Shown in pieces: positions 16,623 to 25,642 of a stretch of 64,000 nt of DNA. Below the pieces are notes generated by a model that made no database searches, was not told the DNA's origin, and worked only from the letters and a program-made list of their open reading frames with translations. How positions within the stretch are numbered: position 1 is the stretch's first letter; each line of letters opens with the position of its first letter. Origin of the DNA: an uncultured Sphingobium sp. (GTDB lineage: Bacteria > Pseudomonadota > Alphaproteobacteria > Sphingomonadales > Sphingomonadaceae); contig CAMPHJ010000006.1 of NCBI GenBank assembly GCA_946885845.1, positions 62,001 to 126,000 on the forward strand, given 5' to 3'. The position numbers were made by a program, and so were the translations under genes.

Positions 16623-17777
16623 TTGTTCGAAACACTGACTCTTTCCGCCCTGCCGCCCGAGGACGAAGCAATTCGCCCAGCCCTCCGCGCATTGATCGCC
16701 GAAGCAATCGCTGAACTCCCGGTCAACCGCCGCGCTCGTTCCTGGCAGGGCTTCGACGCATCCTTCAGCCGCAAGCTGGGACAAGCAGGTTATCTCGGCC
16801 TCTCCATCCCCCAAAGCTACGGCGGCGCCGACCGCAGTCCCTTCACCCGCTTCGTCGTGGTCGAAGAACTGCTGTCCGCCGGCGCCCCTGTCGCCGCCCA
16901 CTGGATCGCCGACCGTCAAAGCGGCCCGCTGATCCGCCATTTCGGTACGGAGGAGCAGCGCCAATTCTATCTCCCCCGCATCTGCAAGGGCGAAGCACTT
17001 TTCTGCATCGGCATGAGCGAACCGGGCTCCGGCTCCGACCTTGCCAGCGTCCGCACCCGCGCCGAACCGCAGGACGACGGCAGCTGGCTGCTCAACGGGC
17101 AAAAGATCTGGACCACCAACGCAATGCACAGCGATTACATGATCGCCCTGGTGCGCACGTCGGGAACCAGTGCCGATCGCCAGCAGGGCCTGTCCCAGCT
17201 GATCGTTGATTTGAAGCTGCCGGGCGTCACCATCCGTCCCATCATAGATCTGACCGGCGACGCGCATTTTGCCGAAGTCTTCTTCGACAATGTCCGCCTT
17301 GCCCCCGACGCGCTGATCGGTTCGGAAGGGCAGGGGTGGAAACAGGTGACAGCCGAACTCGCCTTTGAACGCAGCGGACCGGAACGCATCTATTCGTCCG
17401 TCGTGCTGATTGACGCCTGGGTCCGCCATCTCGAAGCCGTCGGTCGCAAGGATAGCGCCACCATGCGTCTGGTGGGATCGCTGACGGCACAGCTCGCGGT
17501 GCTGCGGGAAATGTCACTCGCCGTGACCGCGCGGCTGGTGGCCGGGGAAAGCCCCGTCGTCGAAGCCTCGCTGATGAAGGACCTGGGCACCGGCTTTGAA
17601 CAGGCCGTACCGCAACTGATTGGCGACGACCTTGCCGCCAACCCGGATGAGCCGGTCGACGCGGAACTCTACCGCACATTGCTTTACGTCACGCACATCG
17701 CGCCCAGCTTTTCGCTGCGCGGCGGCACGCGCGAAATCCTGCGCGGCATCATCGCCCGTGGCCTTGGACTGCGTTAA
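16623..17777 (+). CDS. Acyl-CoA dehydrogenase family protein
   Basis: 384 residues, FAD enzyme that makes a 2,3-double bond in an acyl-CoA. Visible are GLSIPQSYGGAD, FCIGMSEPGSGSDLA (FAD/substrate loop), WLLNGQKIWTTNA and the C-terminal RGGTREILRGIIARGLGL. The start is assigned to TTG at 16623 because no in-frame ATG or GTG precedes it after the last stop; this is the least certain point. A second dehydrogenase subunit gene follows after 12 bp. Confidence 0.88.
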   Translation: MFETLTLSALPPEDEAIRPALRALIAEAIAELPVNRRARSWQGFDASFSRKLGQAGYLGLSIPQSYGGADRSPFTRFVVVEELLSAGAPVAAHWIADRQSGPLIRHFGTEEQRQFYLPRICKGEALFCIGMSEPGSGSDLASVRTRAEPQDDGSWLLNGQKIWTTNAMHSDYMIALVRTSGTSADRQQGLSQLIVDLKLPGVTIRPIIDLTGDAHFAEVFFDNVRLAPDALIGSEGQGWKQVTAELAFERSGPERIYSSVVLIDAWVRHLEAVGRKDSATMRLVGSLTAQLAVLREMSLAVTARLVAGESPVVEASLMKDLGTGFEQAVPQLIGDDLAANPDEPVDAELYRTLLYVTHIAPSFSLRGGTREILRGIIARGLGLR

Positions 17778-17789
17778 GGGAGCCGGAAA

Positions 17790-18713
17790 ATGGACATGCA
17801 GGAACTGATCGATCCCTTCGCCCGTCTGATCGAAGATATGTGCACCCCCGCCGCCGTTCGCGCGGTGGAAGCAGGTGTTGACAACAGCGCCATGTGGGAT
17901 GGCTTTGTCGAGTCCGGCTTCTTGGATGCGCTGGTGGCGGAGGACGCCGGCGGCGCTGGCCTTTCGCTTGCCGACGCCGCGCCGCTGATCGCATTACTTG
18001 GCCGCCATGCCGTGCCGCTGCCCGTCGGCGACACGATGATCGCTCGCACATTATTGGCGGCTGCGGGTATCGAAGCGCCCGCGGGACCGATTGCCATCGC
18101 AACTGGTGCCGGGGCAGTGCCGTTCGGTGCTGTCGCGTCGCACATCCTTTCAGGCACGCCCGCTGAGCCCATCCTGACCGAGGCGCAGGCCCAGGCCACC
18201 GGGGTGCATCACGACGTGGATGCTTATACAACTGGCCTCGACGGTAGTGCGCTCCGCCCTGTCGCTGCGGTGCTGCGGGCGCTGCTGATTTCCGGCGCAG
18301 CGGGCAAGGTGATGGAAATGACCGTTGCCTACGCCAATGAACGCAGCCAGTTCGGCAAGCCCATCGGCAAGCAGCAGGCCGTGCAACAGCAATTGTCCGT
18401 CCTGGCGGAACAAGCGGTCGCCGCCCGCATCGCCGCCGCTATCGGCGCACGGTCTGGCATCGCTCCGCGCCTCGCCGACGCAGCCGTCGCCAAACATGGC
18501 GCCAGCCTTGCCGCCGCACAAGTTGCCGCCATTGCCCACGCGGTGCACGGCGCGATTGGCATCAGCGAGGAATATGACCTGCAACTGCTGACTCGTCGCC
18601 TGCATGGATGGCGATTGGCTGATGGTTCAGAAAGCTATTGGGCTGGGGTGCTGGGCCATCTACGCATGTCCGAACCCGGCAGCCCGACGGCGGACTTCCT
18701 CCGCGCGGCGTGA
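17790..18713 (+). CDS. Acyl-CoA dehydrogenase family protein, short partner
   Basis: 307 residues, about 75 shorter than a normal acyl-CoA dehydrogenase. The central beta domain is reduced, while the C-terminal helical domain (AYANERSQFGKPIGKQQAVQQQL, then HGAIGISEEYDLQLLTRRLHGW) is intact. Pairs of a full and a short member often form alpha2-beta2 enzymes in steroid side-chain and related catabolism (known for the Mycobacterium FadE heteromers). Adjacent genes and equal strand support such a heteromer here. Confidence 0.85.
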   Translation: MDMQELIDPFARLIEDMCTPAAVRAVEAGVDNSAMWDGFVESGFLDALVAEDAGGAGLSLADAAPLIALLGRHAVPLPVGDTMIARTLLAAAGIEAPAGPIAIATGAGAVPFGAVASHILSGTPAEPILTEAQAQATGVHHDVDAYTTGLDGSALRPVAAVLRALLISGAAGKVMEMTVAYANERSQFGKPIGKQQAVQQQLSVLAEQAVAARIAAAIGARSGIAPRLADAAVAKHGASLAAAQVAAIAHAVHGAIGISEEYDLQLLTRRLHGWRLADGSESYWAGVLGHLRMSEPGSPTADFLRAA

Positions 18714-18755
18714 AGTCGGCGTTAAACTGTTGCGCGCCCAAGCTTGCTGGGGCCA

Positions 18756-18780
18756 GGCAGTCGCGAGGCTCGTGACTGTC
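18756..18780. promoter_or_regulatory. 25-bp palindrome upstream of TetR gene
   Basis: Near-perfect odd palindrome: GGCAGTCGCGAG and CTCGTGACTGTC around one central base, with two mismatched pairs out of twelve. It lies 93 bp before the TetR start and 42 bp after the previous stop, without a T-run. This fits a TetR operator better than a terminator. Confidence 0.5.
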
Positions 18781-18873
18781 CTCACTTGACGCCGGGTTGC
18801 GATTGCAGGCAGCGGTAGGCGCAAGTATGCGACCCATGATCCGACTATCTCGCGGCGCAGGAGCGGTGATTCG

Positions 18874-19599
18874 ATGAATGCTGACGTGCCTCGTTCCTCG
18901 CCACGCGGACGGCCCAGGCGTCTGGAACTGGAACAGGTATTGGAAGCGGCGTTGGCGGTGGGCCTGCAGCAGCTTACCATGGCCGCCGTGGCGGACCGGC
19001 TCGGCGTGGGGAAAGCCGTTCTGTACGGCTATGTTTCGAATCGCGAAGAACTGGTGCGGCTCGCCACTGCCTTTGCGTCCCGTCATCATCATTTCCCCGC
19101 TGATCGGGGACAGCCATGGCCGACATGGGTTCTGGAATATGCTCGCGCGCTGTTCGAGATGTTGACCATGAAAGGGGAACTTCTGGAAACCTGGTTGAGC
19201 GGCGGGCAGTCGCACTTCGTCGAGATCGACGCAGGGGAAATGTGGCTGGCCGCACTCACCACACGCGGATTTTCCGGGGAGGACGCCCTGCAATTGCGTC
19301 ACGCAGTGTCCCACCTGGTGATCGGTTCGGCCGCTGCGGCGAAGCGCGACCGCACCATGCATGACGAGGGAAGGCCGCGCGCGGCTTCCATGAAGAAGGC
19401 CTTGATGAGCCGCGCGCCTGAGGAAGCACCCTTGGTGCGACAATTTCTTCCCGCATTTTTGGTCGAAGTGGATGACCGTAACTGGGAATATGGATTGTTC
19501 ATCCTGTTGAAAGGCGTGATCGCGGGGCGAGATGCGCTGGGGCTGGAAAGTGACGACACGCGTCGTTGTTTCGACGAACTGGCATTCCAGTCACATTGA
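18874..19599 (+). CDS. TetR family transcriptional regulator
   Basis: 241 residues. N-terminal helix-turn-helix LTMAAVADRLGVGKAVLYGYVSNREELVRLA is the TetR pattern, with an RGRPRRL basic tail just before it, and the rest is an all-helical ligand-binding domain. The palindrome upstream suggests autoregulation. A strong hairpin overlapping the stop ends the gene. Likely targets are the dehydrogenase pair or the downstream small gene; neither is proven. Confidence 0.88.
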   Translation: MNADVPRSSPRGRPRRLELEQVLEAALAVGLQQLTMAAVADRLGVGKAVLYGYVSNREELVRLATAFASRHHHFPADRGQPWPTWVLEYARALFEMLTMKGELLETWLSGGQSHFVEIDAGEMWLAALTTRGFSGEDALQLRHAVSHLVIGSAAAAKRDRTMHDEGRPRAASMKKALMSRAPEEAPLVRQFLPAFLVEVDDRNWEYGLFILLKGVIAGRDALGLESDDTRRCFDELAFQSH

Positions 19600-19636
19600 C
19601 AGTGAACCAGCGCCGCAGTGGCGCGTTCACTGTTTT
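19599..19636 (+). terminator. Long two-part hairpin after TetR gene
   Basis: Outer arms ACAGTGAAC and GTTCACTGT (perfect, 9 bp) enclose inner arms GCGCC and GGCGC with a 5-base loop, followed by TTT. Good intrinsic terminator shape with a short U-tract. The outer palindrome could also be a protein site. Confidence 0.6.
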
Positions 19637-19672
19637 GACGAGCCAACCCTTGCGGCTCGCGCGGAGGGATGC

Positions 19673-19990
19673 GTGGCAATTTACGTAGAATTTCCAGATG
19701 GCACCGTACGCGCGGTCGCCTCCCACCTGCGTCCACTGACCCCGTATCTTCATGATGGTCCTCCTGAATTTGAGCAGGTTCCACTGAACTGTGATCCCGT
19801 TTGGCGCTATGACCGAAAAGGTCAGCGCTGGATCGCGTGCCGCCGTAATCCCGGCGTCACAACCCTCCAGCCTGCAACGGTGGAATGGTGGTGCTCCATC
19901 GATCAGATGCAGGGACCAGCTACTGTGTCCGTCCCGCTGCTTCAGCGGCCAGATCAAGACGGGACAGATCCATTTCGCTCTGCCGCTTGA
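19673..19990 (+). CDS. Hypothetical protein
   Basis: 105 residues from a GTG with cggaggga 5-6 bases upstream, which is the strongest argument that the gene is real. The product starts MAIYVEFPDGTVRAVASHLRP and contains VWRYDRKGQRWIACRR and WWCSIDQM; it reads like a small soluble beta-rich protein. No domain recognised. It lies between the TetR terminator and the convergent methyltransferase. The opposite strand is also open but has poorer protein character. Confidence 0.5.
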   Translation: MAIYVEFPDGTVRAVASHLRPLTPYLHDGPPEFEQVPLNCDPVWRYDRKGQRWIACRRNPGVTTLQPATVEWWCSIDQMQGPATVSVPLLQRPDQDGTDPFRSAA

Positions 19991-20011
19991 CACCACCGCC
20001 GCGCAGCCATT

Positions 20012-20821
20012 TTATCGGTCGATCAAGACTTTCAAATAGGTGGCGGCTATTTCGGTGTGGTCGGCATCCCCTCGATTTTCCTGTTCGAAAAGCTGCGTAA
20101 GTTCCCTGTGAATATCGGCTTCGCGTCCTGTGCTGGCTGCCGCCTCATAGGCGTTCATCGTCGGACCATAATAGCTGCGAAAGATATCCAGAAATGCGAC
20201 CGGCGGGCCGGTATAGCGGAAGATGTAGGTCGCCCGCTCACACCGAATATCAGCATCCTGCACGCCAGCAGTCGTGAATCGTTCGCGCACAATGTCCTCC
20301 ACGCCCCAACTGATTGGGCTGACGAAGCCTTCCGGGGGTGGTGGGGTATAAAGCGCGCAGGTTTCAAGGATTCTGGCGATCAGGGTGGGATCGCCCGGAA
20401 TCCAGTTGCCCATGACGATGCGTCCACCCTGGCGTGTCACCCGCACCATTTCTCGCGCAACTTCGAAGGGGCGGGGTGCGAACATCGCGCCGAACATGCT
20501 GACGACCAGATCGAAGCTGTCGTCTGCGATCTCACCCAGGCTGGACGCGTCACCTTCCTGGAAGCGGATATTCGTGAGACCCGCCTCCCTCGCGCGCGCC
20601 TCTCCGGCGGCAACGAGGTTGGACGCAATATCGACGCCCAGAACATTTGCGCCGCGAAAAGCGGACGGCAGCGCGGTCGTGCCGTCGCCGCAGCCAAGGT
20701 CCAGCACATCCATGCCAGGCTGGACATTCAAACTTTCCACCAGCTCGTCGCCGCTTTCCCGCATGGTTTGTGCCAGGCGCGTGAAATCGCCCTTTTCCCA
20801 TAAAGCCTTATTGGGGTTCAT
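20012..20821 (-). CDS. Class I SAM-dependent methyltransferase
   Basis: 269 residues from the ATG at 20821, 8 bases after aaggaggt. SAM-binding motif VLDLGCGDGTTAL, the acidic strand VLGVDIA, and the motif II/III run DSFDLVVSMFGAMFAPRPFEVAREMVRVTRQGGRIVMGNW mark a Methyltransf_11/UbiE-like enzyme. Substrate unknown; small molecules are typical. The EF-G-like gene lies upstream with 36 bp between, so an operon is likely. Confidence 0.86.
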   Translation of the reverse strand: MNPNKALWEKGDFTRLAQTMRESGDELVESLNVQPGMDVLDLGCGDGTTALPSAFRGANVLGVDIASNLVAAGEARAREAGLTNIRFQEGDASSLGEIADDSFDLVVSMFGAMFAPRPFEVAREMVRVTRQGGRIVMGNWIPGDPTLIARILETCALYTPPPPEGFVSPISWGVEDIVRERFTTAGVQDADIRCERATYIFRYTGPPVAFLDIFRSYYGPTMNAYEAAASTGREADIHRELTQLFEQENRGDADHTEIAATYLKVLIDR

Positions 20822-20857
20822 CGCCCGCACCTCCTTGAAGGTCGTGTTGGGCAGCGT

Positions 20858-22882
20858 TCAGGCGGTCTGCCGCGCTGCTTGGACAATCGTATCAGCCAGC
20901 TTGGGAGCAACCTCGGCCAGATGGTCGAAATGCGCCTCATAATGGGCCATGCCTTGGCTCATCGACCGGACTTCCGCCTCAAGCCCATGCAGGCTGGCCT
21001 CAGGCAGCAGCATTTCGACGACGTCCCAGTTCGACCAGCCTTCCAGCGGACTCATCCGCAGCACCTGGCCACGGCGGCTCGCGGCGGCTGATGTGATGCG
21101 GGATGTCGCACTGCCCGGGGTGGTGATGGTAACGTGCGCGACGGGTTCCAGCAGATAGGGCGATGCTCCGGCTAGCGCGTCCGCCGTTGCAATCCGTCCA
21201 GCGGTGCGGAACGCCAGCTCCGAACTGTCCACGCTGTGGAAGGACCCATCGACCAGCGCTGCCGCCACGTCCACGACCGGAAAGCCCAGGGGGCCTTTGA
21301 CCAGCGCGTCCATCATCCCTTTTTCAACAGCGGGTATCCACTGTTTTGGCACGGCGCCGCCAGTAATGCGCTCTTCGAACAACGTCCCTTCACCGCGCGC
21401 CAACGGCCGGACTTCCAGCACGACGTCGCCATATTGGCCATGGCCGCCTGACTGTTTCCTGTGGCGACCGCGTTGCGTGACCGGCCTTCGAATGGACTCC
21501 CGATAGGCGATGGTCGGACGCTGGATCGACAAATCGACGCCATAGCGGCGTTTCAGCCGATTGACGACGACCGCCAGATGTTCTTCGCTCATGCCGTGCA
21601 GCAATGCTTCTCGCGAAATATCGTCTTGGTCCCACAGCACTCCAGGGTCTTCTTCGGCCAGGCGGTTGAGGGCCATCGACAGCCGGACTTCGTCCTTATG
21701 ATCCCTGGCCGCGATAGCGACGGTGCAATTGGCTACGGGCCGCCGAAGGTGCAAGGGGATTCTGGCCGGGGCACCCCCGGCGCCAAGCGCGTCACCTGCC
21801 CGGACGGTATCGACCTTCGCGATACCCAGGATGGAGCCGACCGGGGCTGCTGCGATCTTGGTTGCGGACCCGCCCTGAAGCGCGAACAGGCTTCCCACTC
21901 GCATTGACTGGCCTTCGCCGTCGATCAATTCGGCTCCTTCGGACAGTGGCCCGCCAAACAGCCGTGCTATTGCCAGCCGCCCGACGGTCGATGCGTGGGA
22001 AATCTTGCAGACCTGCGCGCAGCACCCGTCCGCGCCGATCCGTGCCGCCGTCTGATCCGCGTGCGGCGTATCGTGCCGCAGCATCTTGAGCAGCCGACGG
22101 ATGCCAAAGCCGCTGGCGGCGGACCCGAACAGCACCGGCACGATCAGTCCGTTGGCCGTTTCCCGCGCAAGATCCGCGAAGATCGTATCCAGGTTTGGCT
22201 GCTCATCGGACAACAGCTGTTCCAACAGCATGTCATCATGATCGGCCAGCTGTTCCAGCATGTGAAAGCGGGCCGTGGCTTCCTCACCTTCAAGGTCAGG
22301 CGCAATCGGCACCACCGTCGATGCTTTGCCCGGCTCATAGCGGTACGCGCGTTCATGGGCGAGATCGACAAATCCCACCACCTTGTCGTCGTTACGGATC
22401 GGAATCTGGCGGGCGACCAGCGCCGCCTTGCTCATCGGGGCGAGTGCTGCCAGCAGTTCTTCGACGCTGCTCCGCGCCTGGTCCATCTTGTTAATGAACA
22501 GGGCATGGGGAATGCCTGCCTGCTCCAAATTCCTGAGTGTCGGTTCGGCCAAGGCAGCACGCGCGGGATCGGGATCGACCACGACGATGGCCAGGTCGGC
22601 AATATGTAGTGCAGCGCCGCCATCGGCCGAAAAACCGGGTGATCCCGGAATATCGATCAGCGAAAACCCATCCCCCATCCACTCAAAATACATGAGGTTG
22701 AGTTCGGTCGAACTGCCACGCTCCCGCGCTTCGGGGGTTGCGTCGCCGACACTGCTGCCCGCTGGAACCGATCCCTGGCGCGGGATGGCCCCGGACACGA
22801 ATAGCATCGCTTCGGCAAGGCTGGTCTTGCCCGCTCCTGCGGGTCCAACGAGCGCGACGGCCCGCACATCGCTGCCGCTCAT
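20858..22882 (-). CDS. Elongation factor G-like protein
   Basis: 674 residues from the ATG behind ggaggag. Domain order matches EF-G: G domain, OB-like domain II, domains III to V. P-loop GPAGAGKT (13-20), DIPG (77-80) and NKMD (132-135) are present. The histidine that follows DxxG in true EF-G (catalytic for GTP hydrolysis) is Ser81 here, and the P-loop is not the AHVDHGKT form. These mark it as the paralogous EF-G-like class, not the essential FusA. Its role is unknown; ribosome-related GTPase work is an inference. Confidence 0.85.
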   Translation of the reverse strand: MSGSDVRAVALVGPAGAGKTSLAEAMLFVSGAIPRQGSVPAGSSVGDATPEARERGSSTELNLMYFEWMGDGFSLIDIPGSPGFSADGGAALHIADLAIVVVDPDPARAALAEPTLRNLEQAGIPHALFINKMDQARSSVEELLAALAPMSKAALVARQIPIRNDDKVVGFVDLAHERAYRYEPGKASTVVPIAPDLEGEEATARFHMLEQLADHDDMLLEQLLSDEQPNLDTIFADLARETANGLIVPVLFGSAASGFGIRRLLKMLRHDTPHADQTAARIGADGCCAQVCKISHASTVGRLAIARLFGGPLSEGAELIDGEGQSMRVGSLFALQGGSATKIAAAPVGSILGIAKVDTVRAGDALGAGGAPARIPLHLRRPVANCTVAIAARDHKDEVRLSMALNRLAEEDPGVLWDQDDISREALLHGMSEEHLAVVVNRLKRRYGVDLSIQRPTIAYRESIRRPVTQRGRHRKQSGGHGQYGDVVLEVRPLARGEGTLFEERITGGAVPKQWIPAVEKGMMDALVKGPLGFPVVDVAAALVDGSFHSVDSSELAFRTAGRIATADALAGASPYLLEPVAHVTITTPGSATSRITSAAASRRGQVLRMSPLEGWSNWDVVEMLLPEASLHGLEAEVRSMSQGMAHYEAHFDHLAEVAPKLADTIVQAARQTA

Positions 22883-23019
22883 CCTGGCTCTCCTCCAACT
22901 CATCCATCCTTCTGCGGGGATGGCCGCGTGGAGCCGCGATGTTCCTCCTAAATCGCCGTGAACGCAAGCAGCCCAAAAGGGAGGGGTGGGCTATCGGACA
23001 GGGTAGTCGCCCTCGGAGC

Positions 23020-24786
23020 TCAAAGCGGCCAGGCCCACAGGATCAGCGGCGTGCCCAGCAGGACGACGAGCAGCGACAGTGGGGCGCCCAGCCGGGCATA
23101 ATCGCTGAACTTGTAACCGCCCGGTCCCAAGACAAGCGTATTGCACTGGTGCCCGATGGGCGTCAGGAAATCGCAGCCCGCTCCAATAGCGGTGGCGATC
23201 AGGAAGGCTTCGGGCCGATAGCCAAGATCATGGGCGAAAACCGCGGCGATCGGAGCCATCACCAACACGGTCGCGGCATTGTTGAGGAACGGTGTCACCG
23301 CCATCGCCGCTACCAGGATCAACGCCACTGCGCCCCATGGGGGCAAGATCGCCGCGATGTGGGCAAGTTCGGTAGCAATGACAGTCGACGCGCCCGTGCT
23401 TTGCAGCGACTCGCTGACCGGGATCAGCGCGCCAAGCATGATGAGGATTGGCCATTCTACCGCATCATAGGCTTCCCGCACCGGCAGCGCGCCCGTGATG
23501 ATCACTGCCCCGGCGGCGGCGAAGAAGGCGACGGCTACGGGGATCATGCCGGTAGCGGTTGCAGTCATGGCGACGGCCAGGATGGCGAGCGGTAGCCAAC
23601 CCCTTTGCGAAAGTCCCAGCCGGATTGACCTTTGCGCTAATGGCAGCACGCCTAGTTGATGCAGGCGGTTGGGCAGCAGCGCGATAGAACCCTGCAGCAC
23701 CAGCACGTCGCCCGCGCGCAATACCGTCTGCCCCAGCTTGCGCGTCAGCGTCTCACCAGCGCGTGCCACGCCGATCAAATTTATGCCAAAACGTTCGCGC
23801 AGTAGCAGGCGGCCCGCCGTGCGGCCAATCAGGGCGGAATCGGTGGTCACAACCGCTTCGATGACGCCGACGTCGTCCGCATCTTCGTCCGCTTTATCAT
23901 CGGTGCCGGTAAGCGCCAGCCTGTCCCGCGCGATCACGCGTTCCAATGCGTCAGGCGCCCCCCCCAGGATGAGCACATCGCCTTCCTTCAGGTGAACATG
24001 CGGTTCGACCGCGCCATGCATGTCGCCGCGCAACAGGCTGGTCACAGTGATTTGCTGCTCGTGCCGCTCCAGAAATTCCGCAATGCTGTCGCCTATGGCG
24101 GGCGAATCCTTCTGTACGGCAGCTTCGGTGACATAGTCGGAAATATTCAGCGCTTCTCCCATTGTCGGCACACCTTGCCGGTTGCGGGGAAGCAGGCGGT
24201 AGCCAAAGCGCAGGAAGATAAGACCGATTACCAGCAAGCCGAAACCGGTCGGAAAGAAGTCGAACATGCGGAACGGCTCTCCGGTCATGTCCTCGCGCAC
24301 GCGACTGACGATGATATTGGGCGACGTGCCGACCAGCGTCATCAAACCACCCAGCAGCGATGCGAACGACATCGGCATCAGGTAGACAGATGGGCTGGCG
24401 TCATTCTTTTTCGCCATCTGGATCGCGGCGGGCATCAGCATGGCGAGTGCACCGACATTCTTTATCAGTGCCGAGGCAGCGCCGACCGAGGCGGTCAGCA
24501 CCAGCAACTGGGAGCTGACCCTGCGAATATGCTGCGAAATGAAGCCAAGCGCGGTTTCGATCGCACCGGAACGCTGGACCGCCGCCGACATGACCAGTGC
24601 GGACCCGACGATGATGACGATGTCGTCCGAAAAGCCGGTAAATGCGTCTTTTGGCTTGACGATCCCGACCAGCAGCGCCGCCAACAGGGCGATCACCGCT
24701 GTCACGTCATAACGGAACCGGCCCCATATGAAGAGCCCCATCATACCGGCGAGCGTTGCGATGGACAGCCACTGGGGAAGGGTCAT
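23020..24786 (-). CDS. SLC13 family permease with TrkA-C domains
   Basis: 588 residues. Two membrane halves (about residues 1-170 and 400-588) flank two cytosolic RCK C-terminal (TrkA-C) domains seen at GDSIAEFLERHEQQITVTSLLRGD and LIGRTAGRLLLRERFGINLIGVARAG. Membrane motifs SALIKNVGALAMLMP and the pseudo-repeat FLNNAATVLVMAPIA match the SLC13/DASS sodium-coupled dicarboxylate or sulfate carriers. It is upstream of the EF-G-like gene on the same strand, with 137 bp between. Confidence 0.88.
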   Translation of the reverse strand: MTLPQWLSIATLAGMMGLFIWGRFRYDVTAVIALLAALLVGIVKPKDAFTGFSDDIVIIVGSALVMSAAVQRSGAIETALGFISQHIRRVSSQLLVLTASVGAASALIKNVGALAMLMPAAIQMAKKNDASPSVYLMPMSFASLLGGLMTLVGTSPNIIVSRVREDMTGEPFRMFDFFPTGFGLLVIGLIFLRFGYRLLPRNRQGVPTMGEALNISDYVTEAAVQKDSPAIGDSIAEFLERHEQQITVTSLLRGDMHGAVEPHVHLKEGDVLILGGAPDALERVIARDRLALTGTDDKADEDADDVGVIEAVVTTDSALIGRTAGRLLLRERFGINLIGVARAGETLTRKLGQTVLRAGDVLVLQGSIALLPNRLHQLGVLPLAQRSIRLGLSQRGWLPLAILAVAMTATATGMIPVAVAFFAAAGAVIITGALPVREAYDAVEWPILIMLGALIPVSESLQSTGASTVIATELAHIAAILPPWGAVALILVAAMAVTPFLNNAATVLVMAPIAAVFAHDLGYRPEAFLIATAIGAGCDFLTPIGHQCNTLVLGPGGYKFSDYARLGAPLSLLVVLLGTPLILWAWPL

Positions 24787-24872
24787 GATGCGGCGTGACT
24801 GGCGGGCATGGCCGGACCTTTAGCGTGAGGGTGGGGAAAGGCCAATGGTGAACCGGCAGCATCGGGACCGGT

Positions 24873-25085
24873 TCATTCATCGTTTGTCGATTGGGTCAGG
24901 GAAGCCCTGGACCCGGCGGGCCGCATCGGTTCGCCCTGGGGTGGTGTCGCGCCGTCCGGTGTGCGGGACGCGGGATCGGGCGCCCGGTCGCTGGTGTAGA
25001 TGACCAACGTGACGAGAATTATCAGGCCAAACAACATGGCGGCAACGAACATGCACGATCTGCGCTTGTTGCGGACGTCAGCCAT
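24873..25085 (-). CDS. Small membrane protein, hypothetical
   Basis: 70 residues from the ATG at 25085. Basic N-terminus (MADVRNKRRSC), one strong membrane helix FVAAMLFGLIILVTLVIY, then a Pro/Gly/Ser-rich tail DPASRTPDGATPPQGE. No family recognised. Ribosome site is weak (aaggg). A palindrome TGAACCGG / CCGGTTCA (24849-24875) overlaps the stop codon and could act in termination. Confidence 0.5.
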   Translation of the reverse strand: MADVRNKRRSCMFVAAMLFGLIILVTLVIYTSDRAPDPASRTPDGATPPQGEPMRPAGSRASLTQSTNDE

Positions 25086-25289
25086 CGCGAGCACCCTTGA
25101 GCAGCCAAACACGCAGTCGCCAGCCCGCAGGGCTGAGGCCGCCTCGGACGCGGTTTAGATTGACGGAAGATTTTTGCGTCATGGCCATGGTCCAGAGTGC
25201 ATAACCAGCTGAACGCCGAGCGGTGCCATGAATTTCGGCGGCGACAAAAAATTCCCTGGAGCCTCCGCGCGTTCATCCCTGTTTTGGAA

Positions 25290-25358
25290 AGAGCAACGCA
25301 GAAGATGTACGTCCATGTGAATGGTGAGATAGTTTATCTCTGGCGTGCTGCTGATCCC
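25290..25358 (+). pseudogene. IS6-family transposase fragment (remnant)
   Basis: The frame reads KMYVHVNGEIVYLWRAADP, which matches the DDE core beta-strand of IS6-type transposases (consensus-like D-E-x-Y-V-x-x-N-G-x-x-x-Y-L-W-R-A-V-D). The flanks do not continue the transposase, and I found no terminal repeats. Only this scrap remains in the 25.1-25.6 kb gap. Confidence 0.5.
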
Positions 25359-25561
25359 CGCCCTTTCGGCGCGGAGTGCATAGCGTGAAGAGCCGTGCTT
25401 CTCTGTGTGAAGCACTGCTTCCTCAAAAATGCAGGGTTCTTGCCGACGTCCCCCAGCATCGGCATGGCGGCGACCTCTACCATCTGATCCATTTCCAGGC
25501 GGAGTTCTTCCTCGGCGCCAAATTTTAGACGCAGGCAGTAATCGGCATAGTGCGCCGACAG
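25334..25561 (-). pseudogene. Decayed minus-strand coding remnant
   Basis: An open minus-strand segment reads LSAHYADYCLRLKFG and EEELRLEMDQMVEVAAMPML with normal protein character, but it begins right after a stop with no start codon, and MPMAPALER in another frame just upstream looks like its displaced continuation. I interpret it as a frameshifted gene fragment. Family not recognised. The rest of 25086-25642 shows nothing more. Confidence 0.35.
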
Positions 25562-25642
25562 CGTTCAAGTGCGGGTGCCATCGGCATGATCCGCCCGTGT
25601 GAAATAGAGGCTTTCTGGTCAGCTAAAATGGCCAATGTCATT

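Noticed and set aside
19499..19996. A minus-strand frame opposite the small orphan gene
   Set aside because: No ribosome site, poor protein-like composition, and it runs through the TetR terminator hairpin.
25179..25568. A 129-codon minus-strand frame as an intact gene
   Set aside because: Its composition changes halfway, it lacks a ribosome site and it overlaps the transposase fragment and the better frame of the decayed remnant.
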